IMG/VR virus record: IMGVR_UViG_3300031839_001436
Location: 1 to 59,929 of that record
Direction: 5' to 3' (one strand)
Source of the DNA: a virus
Length of the DNA stretch: 59,929 bases
Shown piece by piece: positions 33,194 to 40,731 of this stretch. The translations under genes were made by a program, and so were the position numbers. Numbering within the stretch: position 1 is the stretch's first letter; every line of letters starts with the position of its first letter. Under the pieces are notes generated by a model. That model was not told the DNA's origin. It worked only from the letters and a program-made list of their open reading frames with translations, and made no database searches.

Positions 33194-33203
33194 GCGTTTT
33201 CGA
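33194..33203 (-). promoter_or_regulatory. Variant ATCG-N4-CGAT site (stoperator-like)
   Basis: ATCGAAAACG (minus) lies in the 40-base gap between two co-directional genes, without a visible promoter. Confidence 0.55.
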
Positions 33204-33207
33204 TTAT

Positions 33208-33594
33208 TTAAAAAGCTAATTCGCTTAGGTCGTACTGCAAATTTTTATCTGCAATGAACATCGGCGTGATTGTCCGGTTTTTCATCCGGTTTTTGTCAAG
33301 TGTATCAAACTGGATAAGTCCGGTATTTCGCAAGTCCCATACAATCTTTAGCACGGTCGGGCGCGACTTTGCGCTAAACTCGACAATATCGGATACGGCT
33401 AACGATTTACCATGTTCGTTGTACTTCGCACAGATAAAGCACAACACGCGGTAATGTTCCGATGTTAAATCGTGCAGAATCATTGCGTTTAGGAATAGGC
33501 ACGTTAAATGGTCGTATTCAAGACTATCTAGCAAGGTTTCGTCTGATGGATGGTCAATGGTTTCTTGTAACGCTACAATATCAATGGTGTTCAT
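33208..33594 (-). CDS. Winged-helix DNA-binding protein
   Basis: 128 residues. Residues ~40-110 (SEHYRVLCFICAKYNEHGKSLAVSDIVEFSAKSRPTVLKIVWDLRNTGLIQFD) have the MarR/replisome-type winged-helix pattern. It is coupled to the next gene upstream and might be a transcription or replication accessory factor. Confidence 0.7.
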   Translation of the reverse strand: MNTIDIVALQETIDHPSDETLLDSLEYDHLTCLFLNAMILHDLTSEHYRVLCFICAKYNEHGKSLAVSDIVEFSAKSRPTVLKIVWDLRNTGLIQFDTLDKNRMKNRTITPMFIADKNLQYDLSELAF

Positions 33595-33596
33595 AA

Positions 33597-34205
33597 CTAA
33601 CTCTCATTCTCTATAATTTCGTATACAACAATGCGAACTCTATCGCTCATGTGGACGTTTTCGCATGGGTCTTGCGTGATGAAATGCACACTGCTTTCAT
33701 TGCGGATTGCATCGGCTGTGATGTCGTGCAACTTTTTGTATTGTGTCTTGGGTTCTTTACCGTGAATCTCGGTAGCAATGTATCGTCTCATTTGTGCAAT
33801 TGACCATGATTCATCGGCAGCCATTCGTAATACCTCAATCGCTTTATGCTCTCCGTAATCCTCCAACACGGTGTTGCAAGCTCGAAAGTGGTTAAACGAT
33901 AGGGTCGTGTCACCGTCCAGTGTTTGTGTTTCCTCTAACAATGCCCAACGCATGGACGGGTGGAAATTTGTACAGGTTTGCGCGTATGAATACAACGTAC
34001 TTTTGCCGTACTTGCCCACTTTAGTAAAGTATTCTATATTAGATGCACTTGTGCCAGCTTTAACCAGTACATCCCCAATAACCCAATTGATAGATGAAAC
34101 GTTATCGGATAGCTGTTCTATGATTGTCTCAACATCGGCTGTGATATTACCACCGGATGATTCGAGGTGATTCATGATGGCTTGCCATTCTTGCGGTGCG
34201 CTCAT
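33597..34205 (-). CDS. Putative DNA-binding protein
   Basis: 202 residues. The segment INWVIGDVLVKAG...KYGKSTLYSYAQTCTNF has the spacing of an HTH, and SWSIAQMRRYIA (~140) looks like a second helical element. Similar small phage proteins are annotated as ParB/KorB-like or as DUF regulators; my match is weak. It is the only gene seen that could be a ParB-type protein for the parS-like palindromes. Confidence 0.5.
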   Translation of the reverse strand: MSAPQEWQAIMNHLESSGGNITADVETIIEQLSDNVSSINWVIGDVLVKAGTSASNIEYFTKVGKYGKSTLYSYAQTCTNFHPSMRWALLEETQTLDGDTTLSFNHFRACNTVLEDYGEHKAIEVLRMAADESWSIAQMRRYIATEIHGKEPKTQYKKLHDITADAIRNESSVHFITQDPCENVHMSDRVRIVVYEIIENES

Positions 34206-34363
34206 TTCAATTTCTTTCGTATCTCAACTAGTTCAAGATAAATGGCGTACAATGTATCAAGTACAGCAACAACTAAAAACGGGTGTATATTGTTGCTTTC
34301 AAGAGAAATTGGTAAGCCTATAGCCATGAATATCATAGAGACAAAGATAAGAATAATACCCAC
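34202..34363 (-). CDS. Small two-helix membrane protein (53 aa)
   Basis: A GTG at 34363 has GGAGG 6 bases upstream. The product GIILIFVSMIFMAIGLPISL... has two hydrophobic segments and a charged tail (ELVEIRKKLK). The longer open frame back to 34483 overlaps another good gene and is rejected. Confidence 0.65.
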   Translation of the reverse strand: MGIILIFVSMIFMAIGLPISLESNNIHPFLVVAVLDTLYAIYLELVEIRKKLK

Positions 34364-34452
34364 TACACGCCTCCAATTAACAGCAAAATACCGAACAATA
34401 AAACAATACCCGTAAACCATATGATGAGTGTCTTTAGTTCGTTGTCGCTCAT
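34363..34452 (-). CDS. Small membrane protein (29 aa)
   Basis: The frame MSDNELKTLIIWFTGIVLLF... has AGGAGGGG immediately upstream, one of the strongest ribosome sites in the window. One hydrophobic helix and a short acidic N-terminus. It overlaps the start of the next gene by one base. Confidence 0.65.
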   Translation of the reverse strand: MSDNELKTLIIWFTGIVLLFGILLLIGGV

Positions 34453-34460
34453 AACCCCTC

Positions 34461-34652
34461 CTATGGTGTGAATACGGACACAAAAAATGTGACGATTAAG
34501 AAGATGACAATGACAGTCAATCCGGTTTCGATTCGCTTCTCTAATTCGCGCTCAATCGCTGGCACACTCAAAAGCAACCAGCCAATTACAAAAAAGACTA
34601 CGATTACAAGATAGAGCAGGTCACGATTAATCATTGATTCCATCTCCTGCAA
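34461..34652 (-). CDS. Small two-helix membrane protein
   Basis: 63 residues from 34652, or 57 from the internal ATG (MINRDLLYLVIVVFFVIGWL...). Hydrophobic segments at ~12-30 and ~43-60 flank a charged loop (ERELEKRIETG), a holin-like hairpin topology. Third of four adjacent membrane miniproteins. Confidence 0.6.
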   Translation of the reverse strand: MQEMESMINRDLLYLVIVVFFVIGWLLLSVPAIERELEKRIETGLTVIVIFLIVTFFVSVFTP

Positions 34653-34848
34653 ATGTTAAGCAATACTCATGACCACGCTCGTATCTCATACATACATCGT
34701 ATCGCGCGTTGAATCGCTCTAATCGCTGTTCGGGGGTAGATGCCCAAATCAGCAAGGTTATTAAAATGGTTACAACGATAGCAACCACGATCATGAAACA
34801 ACCAAATCGTACATTGAACTTATTGTGGTAGGTAAATTCATTATTCAT
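34627..34848 (-). CDS. Single-pass membrane protein
   Basis: 73 residues with a membrane helix at ~17-36 (CFMIVVAIVVTILITLLIWA) and a charged outer domain containing two Cys (CMRYERGHEYC). Coupled to the VRR-NUC gene upstream by a short overlap. Confidence 0.65.
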   Translation of the reverse strand: MNNEFTYHNKFNVRFGCFMIVVAIVVTILITLLIWASTPEQRLERFNARYDVCMRYERGHEYCLTFAGDGIND

Positions 34849-35140
34849 CGATTCGTCCTATCAACTTAAGCGCGTCGTTTGCGCCTCGTACAATGGGGAT
34901 TTCGTACCCAATTCCATTTAGAATCGCGTTATGCAGTTCAATTTGAAACGGTGTCAACGTCCCTTTTGGCATCTTAACTTCCATCGGTATACACAAAAAA
35001 TCAGGCGCAACATGGAAGTAATTCGGGCATATCGTGTATAAATCGATATTCGTTTCTTGGATTACAAACGCGCCACTATCTGTTAATTCCTTGATAATGG
35101 CGCGCTCATTCGTATCACGTTTGGCAGCACGTCTAGCCAT
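34841..35140 (-). CDS. VRR-NUC-type nuclease
   Basis: 99 residues. The PD-(D/E)XK core is visible as PDFLCIPMEVKMPKGTLTPFQ (Asp ~47, EVK ~54-56, Gln ~66), with a preceding IIKELTDSGAFVIQ helix containing the conserved Glu. This minimal size is usual for phage VRR-NUC proteins, which cut Holliday junctions or branched DNA. It lies with ERF and SSB in the recombination set. Confidence 0.8.
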   Translation of the reverse strand: MARRAAKRDTNERAIIKELTDSGAFVIQETNIDLYTICPNYFHVAPDFLCIPMEVKMPKGTLTPFQIELHNAILNGIGYEIPIVRGANDALKLIGRIDE

Positions 35141-35429
35141 TAGCGTTAATCTCCGCTATTAGGTAGTCAACAGATATATTACTTGCTGGGTAAAGATGTA
35201 AAACAAAGACGTAACCCAAAGAACCTTCGTATCCGTAAACATTCGCCTGTGTTCTGTCTATTACATGTGATGTCACATTGTCTTTGCGGCGTAAAATGTA
35301 AAGCATACGATTTACTAGGTCTAAGTGCGGTTTATAATATGTACGAAAATCTGATTTGCGTTCAACGTAAACCCTGCTCGGATTTGAATTAACATCTAAA
35401 CGGATTATGATTTTTATAATCTTATTCAT
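35133..35429 (-). CDS. Hypothetical protein
   Basis: 98 residues, beta/alpha (MNKIIKIIIRLDVNSNPSRV...). It sits between ERF and the nuclease with one-base and 8-base overlaps. Not recognised. Confidence 0.65.
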   Translation of the reverse strand: MNKIIKIIIRLDVNSNPSRVYVERKSDFRTYYKPHLDLVNRMLYILRRKDNVTSHVIDRTQANVYGYEGSLGYVFVLHLYPASNISVDYLIAEINANG

Positions 35430-36103
35430 TAGCTAGCCTTCCGATTGAGTAGCCATGCTTTGACCTTATCGAAACCGTCTGCCATTGCAGAATCGCCATA
35501 TTGATTAACAGCGTTTGCAATGTGGTTCTTGTGTTCATAGGCTTGCAACAAATCAGAATCCGTATAAATCAGTGTCCAGAAGTCCGATGTTGTGCTACCG
35601 GATGGCTTGTTACCAGACGGCTTACTACCGGATTTATTCGGCTTTTGCGGTTGTTTTTGTTGCTGGTTGTTTTTGGCGTATTGGCTACTATCGCTACTAT
35701 CTATGTCATCGTCGTCTTTGTCGCTCACAAGGAATAATTTCTTGAGAAAATATTTGTGTGCGTATGTAGTTGCTTTACCAATAGCTTTATCATCAATGTA
35801 GTTGCCTTTGGTGCTTTTGCTTTCAATCGGTATGGATTGCGCCCAATGTTGCACCATTGGGTTTTCGGGGTCGTCTACGTCAATCAATGTGAATTCGTAA
35901 CTGATTAAGTAGGTCGTGTCGGTTTGCGTGATATTGGTCATAGCTGGAATACATACTAGCCCAACATCGTGCATGTGTTTACGGGCTGTTGTCAGGATCA
36001 ATTCTGCGCTGACATAACTAAATCTCTGATAGTCGTTGCTCTTATCAGATTTGACTGCTCCAATAGCTCCCATAACTTGTACGACTTTGCTTGCTACTGA
36101 CAT
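35429..36103 (-). CDS. erf: ERF-family single-strand annealing protein
   Basis: 224 residues. The ERF signature is clear: SKVVQVMGAIGAVKSDKSNDYQRFSYVSAELI at the start and DDKAIGKATTYAHKYFLKKLFLVSDKDDDDID (~110-140). The linker is Gln/Pro/Lys-rich with a GNKPSG repeat and the C-terminus is a small helical domain. It anneals complementary single strands in phage recombination, with SSB encoded just upstream. Confidence 0.9.
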   Translation of the reverse strand: MSVASKVVQVMGAIGAVKSDKSNDYQRFSYVSAELILTTARKHMHDVGLVCIPAMTNITQTDTTYLISYEFTLIDVDDPENPMVQHWAQSIPIESKSTKGNYIDDKAIGKATTYAHKYFLKKLFLVSDKDDDDIDSSDSSQYAKNNQQQKQPQKPNKSGSKPSGNKPSGSTTSDFWTLIYTDSDLLQAYEHKNHIANAVNQYGDSAMADGFDKVKAWLLNRKAS

Positions 36104-36107
36104 GACA

Positions 36108-36350
36108 TCATACCCCCTTCTGATTTAATTGATATTCTCGGACTTTTTGAACAACGGCAAATAAAGGTGTGTCAGCGTCAAGTACGCAAATGTGTTCTTG
36201 CTCCAATCCATTAGTAGCTAAATATCTGCCACCCCATTTAGAGACATACCAAACAAATTTGTTACCATTGAATTCCATTTCAATAGGAACATAGAACTTA
36301 GGCTCATCTTGATTGCTGTAAATCTGTACAGACAATAAACTTCTCATCAT
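36108..36350 (-). CDS. Hypothetical protein
   Basis: 80 residues, or 79 from the second ATG at 36347, which is better spaced from AGGGGG. Beta-rich (LLSVQIYSNQDEPKFYVPIE...). It lies between SSB and ERF. Not recognised. Confidence 0.65.
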   Translation of the reverse strand: MMRSLLSVQIYSNQDEPKFYVPIEMEFNGNKFVWYVSKWGGRYLATNGLEQEHICVLDADTPLFAVVQKVREYQLNQKGV

Positions 36351-36355
36351 ACCCC

Positions 36356-36754
36356 CTAGAATGGAATATCTTGTGAATCAGGGTAGTTATCACTATCACC
36401 GGATTGCGAATCGCTGCCATTGTTGCCAGTATTCAAAAACTGAACTTGACGCGCTGTTAAATCCAAGCTGGCTTTTGCATCACCGTTGTTATCGCTGTAA
36501 CCACGTGCAGACACCGTGCCAATCACCATAACTTGGCGACCTTTTTTGAGGTAGGTGTTACAGGCTTCCGCTTGATTACCCCAAACAGCGACGCGAAACC
36601 ATGTTGTTTTCTCTTGACGCTCATTTGTGTTTTTGTCCGTCCATGATTCCGATACAGCCACGCTAAAATTGCATACAGCGCGTCCGTTTTGCATGTACTT
36701 AAGTTCAGGGTCTCCACCCAAATTGCCGACTACGATTGTTTGTTGATAACTCAT
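36356..36754 (-). CDS. ssb: Single-stranded DNA-binding protein
   Basis: 132 residues with the classical OB-fold pattern: TIVVGNLGGDPELKYMQNGRAVCNFSVAVSESWTD, then KTTWFRVAVWGNQAEACNTYLKKGRQVMVIGTV. A Gly/Ser/Asp-rich tail ends in DSQDIPF, the acidic tip that recruits replication and repair proteins. It is second in the early operon. Confidence 0.95.
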   Translation of the reverse strand: MSYQQTIVVGNLGGDPELKYMQNGRAVCNFSVAVSESWTDKNTNERQEKTTWFRVAVWGNQAEACNTYLKKGRQVMVIGTVSARGYSDNNGDAKASLDLTARQVQFLNTGNNGSDSQSGDSDNYPDSQDIPF

Positions 36755-36755
36755 G

Positions 36756-36929
36756 TTATTCTCCTTTGTCTACACGTATAGAATTTTTGTTAACAGTCTC
36801 ATCAATGAAGTATCGACAAGCCTTTTCGATATTGATGTACTTTTCGATTTTTGAAATTGCACTCCCATCCCGTAGCTCCTCAATCGAAATGGGGACAAAT
36901 TCGGGTTTCCCTTCTCTATTTGTTTCCAT
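36756..36929 (-). CDS. Hypothetical protein, first gene of early operon
   Basis: The frame METNREGKPEFVPISIEELR... gives 57 residues ending in NSIRVDKGE, one base before the SSB start. It is the first gene leftwards from the operator-rich switch region. Its end carries a variant of the TTCTACACGTGTAGAA palindrome. Confidence 0.65.
   Translation of the reverse strand: METNREGKPEFVPISIEELRDGSAISKIEKYINIEKACRYFIDETVNKNSIRVDKGE
36768..36783. repeat. TTCTACA..TGTAGAA palindrome, copy 4 (variant)
   Basis: GTCTACACGTATAGAA, near the 3' end of the 36756-36929 gene; matches the perfect copies at 14 of 16 bases. Confidence 0.6.
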
Positions 36930-36963
36930 GTTCTAACCTTTCTATCAGTTTTGTTACTAATCT

Positions 36964-37051
36964 AAAAAGTTAATTTACTAAACGTATTCGATTAGTTTAA
37001 AACACAAAAAAAATCGAATACTGTCAAAATTGTACAATAAATTAACTTTTT
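36964..37051. promoter_or_regulatory. Immunity switch region: long inverted repeat with two operators
   Basis: A perfect 14-bp inverted repeat AAAAAGTTAATTTA (36964-36977) / TAAATTAACTTTTT (37038-37051) encloses two ATCG-N4-CGAT-type sites in opposite orientation (CGTATTCGAT 36983-36992; ATCGAATAC 37013-37021) and a minus-strand TTGACA (37023-37028). It separates the leftward early operon from the rightward repressor. I cannot define both -10 elements confidently. Confidence 0.7.
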
Positions 37052-37135
37052 TTGCAAGTATTTATATTATATAGCCTAAAACGCTTGATATATAGTACAA
37101 TAAGCAAAATAAAATATCAGAATATGGGGATAATG

Positions 37136-37474
37136 ATGAAACCGCTTTTTAGTAGAGACAGATTGAGTAATATACGCAATCGGCAAGGATTTACACAAAA
37201 AGCACTAGCTGCAAAGATCAAAGAGCTTTCAGATGCCGAAAGCGACACTATCGATGTAGTGATTAGTCGTCACGAACGCGGTATTATGTCGCCTAGCGCA
37301 GATTATTTGGGGTGGTACGCAAAAGCATTAGGTGTATCCAGTGACTACCTATTAACGTTAACAGATAGCACTAGACCACACGATTTAAGTTATGATGAAA
37401 CGCTCGTCCTTGATGCCTACAGAAACGGAAAATTGGATGAATTGCTTAAGCTCATCCGAAATACCAAAGGTTAA
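37136..37474 (+). CDS. XRE-family repressor (candidate immunity repressor)
   Basis: The best start is 37136 after GGGGA (MKPLFSRDRLSNIRNRQGFT...), giving 112 residues. Residues ~8-70 are an XRE helix-turn-helix (RLSNIRNRQGFTQKALAAKI...VISRHERGIMSPSADYLGWYAKALGVSSDYLL) with an unusually long turn insert. The C-terminus is helical and lacks a LexA-type protease, so induction would not be by RecA self-cleavage. Divergent from the early operon and beside the integrase, as expected of an immunity repressor. Confidence 0.82.
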   Translation: MKPLFSRDRLSNIRNRQGFTQKALAAKIKELSDAESDTIDVVISRHERGIMSPSADYLGWYAKALGVSSDYLLTLTDSTRPHDLSYDETLVLDAYRNGKLDELLKLIRNTKG

Positions 37475-37594
37475 ATCTTGCTTGTTATCTTTCATTCCTT
37501 GCAATAATTCTATAAGTTTAGTTTTATCATCCGGTGGCAACTGACGATACATTTCTAACACTGCAATTTCTTTTTCTGTAATTGTTGCTGCCAT
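37385..37594 (-). CDS. Small protein overlapping the repressor antisense
   Basis: 69 residues (MAATITEKEIAVLEMYRQLP PDDK...), with GGGAG 8 bases before the ATG. ITEKE...VLEMYRQLPPDDKTKLIELLQ resembles the helical C-terminal segment of XRE repressors. Its last 90 bases are antisense to the repressor gene. A modulator is possible, but overlap lowers confidence. Confidence 0.5.
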   Translation of the reverse strand: MAATITEKEIAVLEMYRQLPPDDKTKLIELLQGMKDNKQDLTFGISDELKQFIQFSVSVGIKDERFIIT

Positions 37595-37675
37595 TATTCA
37601 ATCTCCCATTATCAGCTAGCACGTTTAATAATTGTAACATGATTTTCAGAAATAGAACGTTTGAGCTTACAAACT

Positions 37676-39280
37676 ATGAATAAAACACCAAAACGCGCCC
37701 TCTTATGGATCGCTGTATCCAGTGAGGAGCAAGCCAGAGAAAACAAAGCCAGTATCCCAACTCAATTAGCTGATGGTAAAAAACGTGCAGAATCAGAGGG
37801 TTGGCAGATTATCGATACCTTGATTAGTGACGGGCATAGTCGGTCATACATCGATATATATGAACTGGCAAAAGACGCGCGTGATAAAGGGATTCATGCG
37901 TTTGATACGCTCATAGACCACCTAAAAAGCAAGCAAGATTTTGACGTTCTATGGTGTTGGAGTGCAGACCGTTTAGGACGCTCGCAGACCATTATCGCAT
38001 TTATTACCGAACACGTGTTTAAATGCGGCGCGTCCATTTATGTTGAATCGGATAAACAATACAAGACAAACGACCGCTTCTTTGCGATGGTAGAAGGATA
38101 TACATCTAGCAAGTTCATTGACGACCTTAAGCGTAAAATTCGCATGGGTCACGAAAACGCGATTGCAAATGGGAGCGCAATCGGCAGAATGCCATCGACG
38201 CATAAACGATTGTATGATGAAAATCATAATGAAATTGGCGTTGGGCTAGCTGATGGGATTGAATTAGAATATGCCCGGTTAGCGGATTTGCTGATTTATG
38301 GTCATGAGGGGCAAAAAATATCGTATAACAAACTTGAACACTACATGTTTGAGATATACGGCTATGGCAAGAATGGCAAACGGCATAGGCGCAACCACTA
38401 CTATTATCGCTTGTGTGCGCCGTCTACATGGGGGCATCTAACATTAGGGCGTAATCGTAAAGGTGCAAAATTAGGTTCATTTAGACGCTATATCGTAGAA
38501 GACGGTCATCCTATACCGGACGGGCTAACCATTGAATACAATGTGTTTCCACCTGTATACACAGGCGATATAGCAGACCGTGTAAAACGGGTCATGTTTG
38601 ATCGCATGTCACAACGTGGCAAGGGAGCGCATAAACCTAAGCGATACACGGGCGTTTTTGTTTGTGCAGAATGTGATAGATTAATGACACACAAACGGAA
38701 TAAAGAAAATCGTGAATATATTTTGTGTGAAGATGCGTACAAACTTTATGCTGATTCGTGCAATAATAAAAAATCGCACAGAATATCTAATGCAGATGAG
38801 TGGGTGTTTGAATGGCTTAATCTGATAGCATCGACGGGGGATATGTCGTATGTTAACCTACCGGATAGCGATGTAAACCGTTTGGAGCTAGACATAGAGG
38901 ATGCACAATCGCGTATTCAAGAACTCAATAACCAGCTAGATAAGTTAATCGATTTACAACTGGATTCTACAGGTGCAATGTTAAGCCGATATATTGAACG
39001 CGGTAACGACATCGCAAATCAAATCGATATATTAAAACAACGGTTATCCGGTATTCAATCTGAGTATCGATTCAAGCAAAAAGATACACAATCGCAACAA
39101 CGGGTTATTCAGACGCTCCAAGATATGGGCGTTAATGGATTTAAGAATGAATCCGCATTACGTCAAAATAGCATCATAAAGGGTATTTTAGGCGATTATG
39201 TACGTATCGGCATAAATAGGAAAGGCGAAATAGGGTTACATCCGTATTCGCAATCTAACAGGCGTAAGCGAAAATACTAG
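37676..39280 (+). CDS. int: Large serine recombinase (integrase)
   Basis: Starting at ATG 37676 (an in-frame TTG at 37661 is possible), 534 residues. The N-terminal catalytic domain has the nucleophile context WIAVSSEEQARENKASIPTQ (Ser ~15) and WCWSADRLGRSQ. The recombinase domain is next, then a zinc ribbon (CAEC...C...C, ~330-370) and a coiled coil (~410-470). This matches phiC31/Bxb1-type integrases, which integrate phage DNA unidirectionally between attP and attB. The attP-like dyad begins immediately after its stop. Confidence 0.93.
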   Translation: MNKTPKRALLWIAVSSEEQARENKASIPTQLADGKKRAESEGWQIIDTLISDGHSRSYIDIYELAKDARDKGIHAFDTLIDHLKSKQDFDVLWCWSADRLGRSQTIIAFITEHVFKCGASIYVESDKQYKTNDRFFAMVEGYTSSKFIDDLKRKIRMGHENAIANGSAIGRMPSTHKRLYDENHNEIGVGLADGIELEYARLADLLIYGHEGQKISYNKLEHYMFEIYGYGKNGKRHRRNHYYYRLCAPSTWGHLTLGRNRKGAKLGSFRRYIVEDGHPIPDGLTIEYNVFPPVYTGDIADRVKRVMFDRMSQRGKGAHKPKRYTGVFVCAECDRLMTHKRNKENREYILCEDAYKLYADSCNNKKSHRISNADEWVFEWLNLIASTGDMSYVNLPDSDVNRLELDIEDAQSRIQELNNQLDKLIDLQLDSTGAMLSRYIERGNDIANQIDILKQRLSGIQSEYRFKQKDTQSQQRVIQTLQDMGVNGFKNESALRQNSIIKGILGDYVRIGINRKGEIGLHPYSQSNRRKRKY

Positions 39281-39326
39281 TTTTCGTAGTATATGTATAG
39301 TTTTGACTAAGCATATACTACGGAAA
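39281..39326. other. Candidate attP site
   Basis: Directly after the integrase stop, CGTAGTATATG (39285-39295) and CATATACTACG (39312-39322) form a perfect 11-bp inverted repeat, extended by TTTT/AAAA. A 16-base asymmetric centre has TT at its midpoint (39303-39304). Large serine integrase attP sites are ~50-bp imperfect dyads with a central dinucleotide, usually beside int. There is no T run, so a terminator is less likely. Confidence 0.6.
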
Positions 39327-39359
39327 ATCCCATAACCTATATACAATTAGTAAAAATGA

Positions 39360-39402
39360 TTGACAACTTATCGAATAAGATTTATAATGAATCGTATACG
39401 AT
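39360..39402 (+). promoter_or_regulatory. Consensus promoter with two operators
   Basis: TTGACA (39360-39365), 17 bases, TATAAT (39383-39388). The spacer holds TTATCGAATAAG (39368-39379), and the perfect palindrome ATCGTATACGAT (39391-39402) covers the start site. One of the best -35/-10 pairs in the window, so it is probably kept silent by the repressor. Confidence 0.9.
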
Positions 39403-39422
39403 AAGTGAAAAGGTTATGGCAT

Positions 39423-40013
39423 ATGGCACTCGCAATCAATTCCACCAATTCTACACATGTAGAAACATCAGAAGTTACCCACGTTAGCAATATCTACAAT
39501 ATCGTTGTACACGATGATTCTGAATATCAAGTAATGGAAACGTATCACTACGAATCAGAGCCGTATTGTGTGGAGGCTGCGTTCTCAACACTCTACAACT
39601 ATCTGAGTATCACACATGATTTTGATTCGCATACGCAATGCGCAACGGTTTATAATCCGCTTGCAATATTCGAGTGGAAAGCCCGTAAGCCTAAACACGG
39701 CATAGATTATGTTATCCGCGATATAGCCACGCTTGATTTAAACTCGTTGTTATTCTGCAAGCGTCGTGATTTATCCGTAGGTGATGTTGTGATGTTGCGC
39801 CATAAAAACCACATCGTACAGGTTAACGATAAGCTACTGCAACCTGCGAATGAGCAAGGGTATTTTTCGTATCAGTTGGTTGGTGGTTTTAAGTATGACT
39901 TGTTTATGCAAGCGCGTGAATCGGTAGCGACGTATTCACGTGGGGCGCGACGATGGCACTTTAGCGCAGACAAATATCATCATGAGCTAGTTGAAATGAG
40001 TTTTGGGGAATAA
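39423..40013 (+). CDS. Hypothetical protein, first gene of plus cassette
   Basis: The start at ATG 39423 (MALAINSTNSTHVETSEVTH...) gives 196 residues; an in-frame GTG at 39405 is possible. A second, out-of-frame ATG at 39416 is ideally spaced from AAAAGG and opens a 23-codon frame, perhaps a translational regulator. Alpha/beta, unrecognised. Residues THVE are encoded by a TTCTACA-TGTAGAA palindrome. Confidence 0.65.
   Translation: MALAINSTNSTHVETSEVTHVSNIYNIVVHDDSEYQVMETYHYESEPYCVEAAFSTLYNYLSITHDFDSHTQCATVYNPLAIFEWKARKPKHGIDYVIRDIATLDLNSLLFCKRRDLSVGDVVMLRHKNHIVQVNDKLLQPANEQGYFSYQLVGGFKYDLFMQARESVATYSRGARRWHFSADKYHHELVEMSFGE
39449..39464. repeat. TTCTACA..TGTAGAA palindrome, copy 5 (TTCTACACATGTAGAA)
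   Basis: Near-perfect copy in the 5' part of the 39423 gene, encoding NSTHVE. Confidence 0.7.
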
Positions 40014-40054
40014 ACCCAAGTGTAAAATTGTTGTAAAGAATAAAGCTTAAAAGA

Positions 40055-40126
40055 TTGACAATTTATCGAATAAGCTTTATTATATGTATAACTAAACGTT
40101 AAAAGCCCTACGGCAAATAGGGCTTT
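40055..40126 (+). promoter_or_regulatory. Operator-containing promoter plus leader hairpin
   Basis: TTGACA (40055-40060), 17 bases containing TTATCGAATAAG, TATTAT (40078-40083). The leader carries AAAGCCCTA-CGGCAAA-TAGGGCTTT (40102-40126), a perfect 9-bp stem, 11 bases before the ATG at 40138. Confidence 0.85.
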
Positions 40127-40137
40127 AGAAAAAGGTT

Positions 40138-40482
40138 ATGCAAATGTTCGCAACAATTCGCACAAATAATATCGTATCACAACTTTTTACGTTTGTAAAA
40201 CGTTCCGATGAATCACAGGCTACAGTTATGACCATTCAACGCACAGCGCAAATTCTACGCACAGTCGAAACATACGCTTATCACCTGCGAATGAATGGCA
40301 AGGTGTCCGGTACAGCAACGAAACACGATGGTAGCGAATCGCTCCGTGTGCAGATTTTCAGTGATTACACATTCGTTACGCTGGAACTAGACGGTCAATG
40401 TGTAGCTGTAAACGTCACCATTGATGAGCTTGAAACCATTCTGGTATCGATGCAACCTGAATTTTTGAATGTGGCGGTGTAA
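40138..40482 (+). CDS. Hypothetical protein
   Basis: 114 residues (MQMFATIRTNNIVSQLFTFV...) with AAAAAGG upstream. Beta-rich N-terminus and a VNVTIDELETILVSM end. No recognised domain. First gene of the second unit in this cassette. Confidence 0.7.
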   Translation: MQMFATIRTNNIVSQLFTFVKRSDESQATVMTIQRTAQILRTVETYAYHLRMNGKVSGTATKHDGSESLRVQIFSDYTFVTLELDGQCVAVNVTIDELETILVSMQPEFLNVAV

Positions 40483-40484
40483 CG

Positions 40485-40673
40485 ATGGGCAAAGGGGAGC
40501 GCGTTTACAGCATGGTAACGGGGATGGTTGGCAAAGTAATTGAGGTCATCACAATCAATGAACGGGGTTATGAACTATTCCCCGACAAGGTAACACAAAC
40601 ACAGGTGTACCGGATTCAAGACGATAACGGTAACACGCATGTCGCACGATTTAATGAATTACGGGAGCGATAG
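40485..40673 (+). CDS. Small beta-barrel-like protein
   Basis: 62 residues (MGKGERVYSMVTGMVGKVIE...). GERVYSMVTGMVGKVIEVI...YRIQDDNGNTHVARFNEL has the pattern of a KOW/SH3-like barrel. Its last 11 bases overlap the first tRNA-like gene. Confidence 0.65.
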   Translation: MGKGERVYSMVTGMVGKVIEVITINERGYELFPDKVTQTQVYRIQDDNGNTHVARFNELRER

Positions 40674-40728
40674 GCTTTGACGTGTGAAGCGATTCATGCG
40701 GACGCGGGTTCAATTCCCGCCGTTTCCA
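40663..40728 (+). tRNA. Degenerate tRNA-like gene (no canonical D/anticodon arms)
   Basis: Acceptor GGGAGCG pairs with CGTTTCC (two G-U), and the T-arm GCGGG-TTCAATT-CCCGC is perfect. Only 34 bases lie between acceptor and T-arm, instead of ~41. They fold best as one long hairpin, CGTGTGA-AGCGAT-TCATGCG, without a D-arm or a U33-type loop. It could be a pseudo-tRNA or a tRNA-like RNA. Anticodon not assignable. Confidence 0.5.
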
Positions 40729-40731
40729 TAC

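Noticed and set aside
34202-34483. 93-codon version of the 34202 gene
   Set aside because: It overlaps a gene with a much stronger ribosome site. A GTG at 34363 with GGAGG gives a better, shorter gene.
39281-39326. Terminator after the integrase
   Set aside because: The stem is separated by a 16-base loop and not followed by a T run on either strand; attP fits better.
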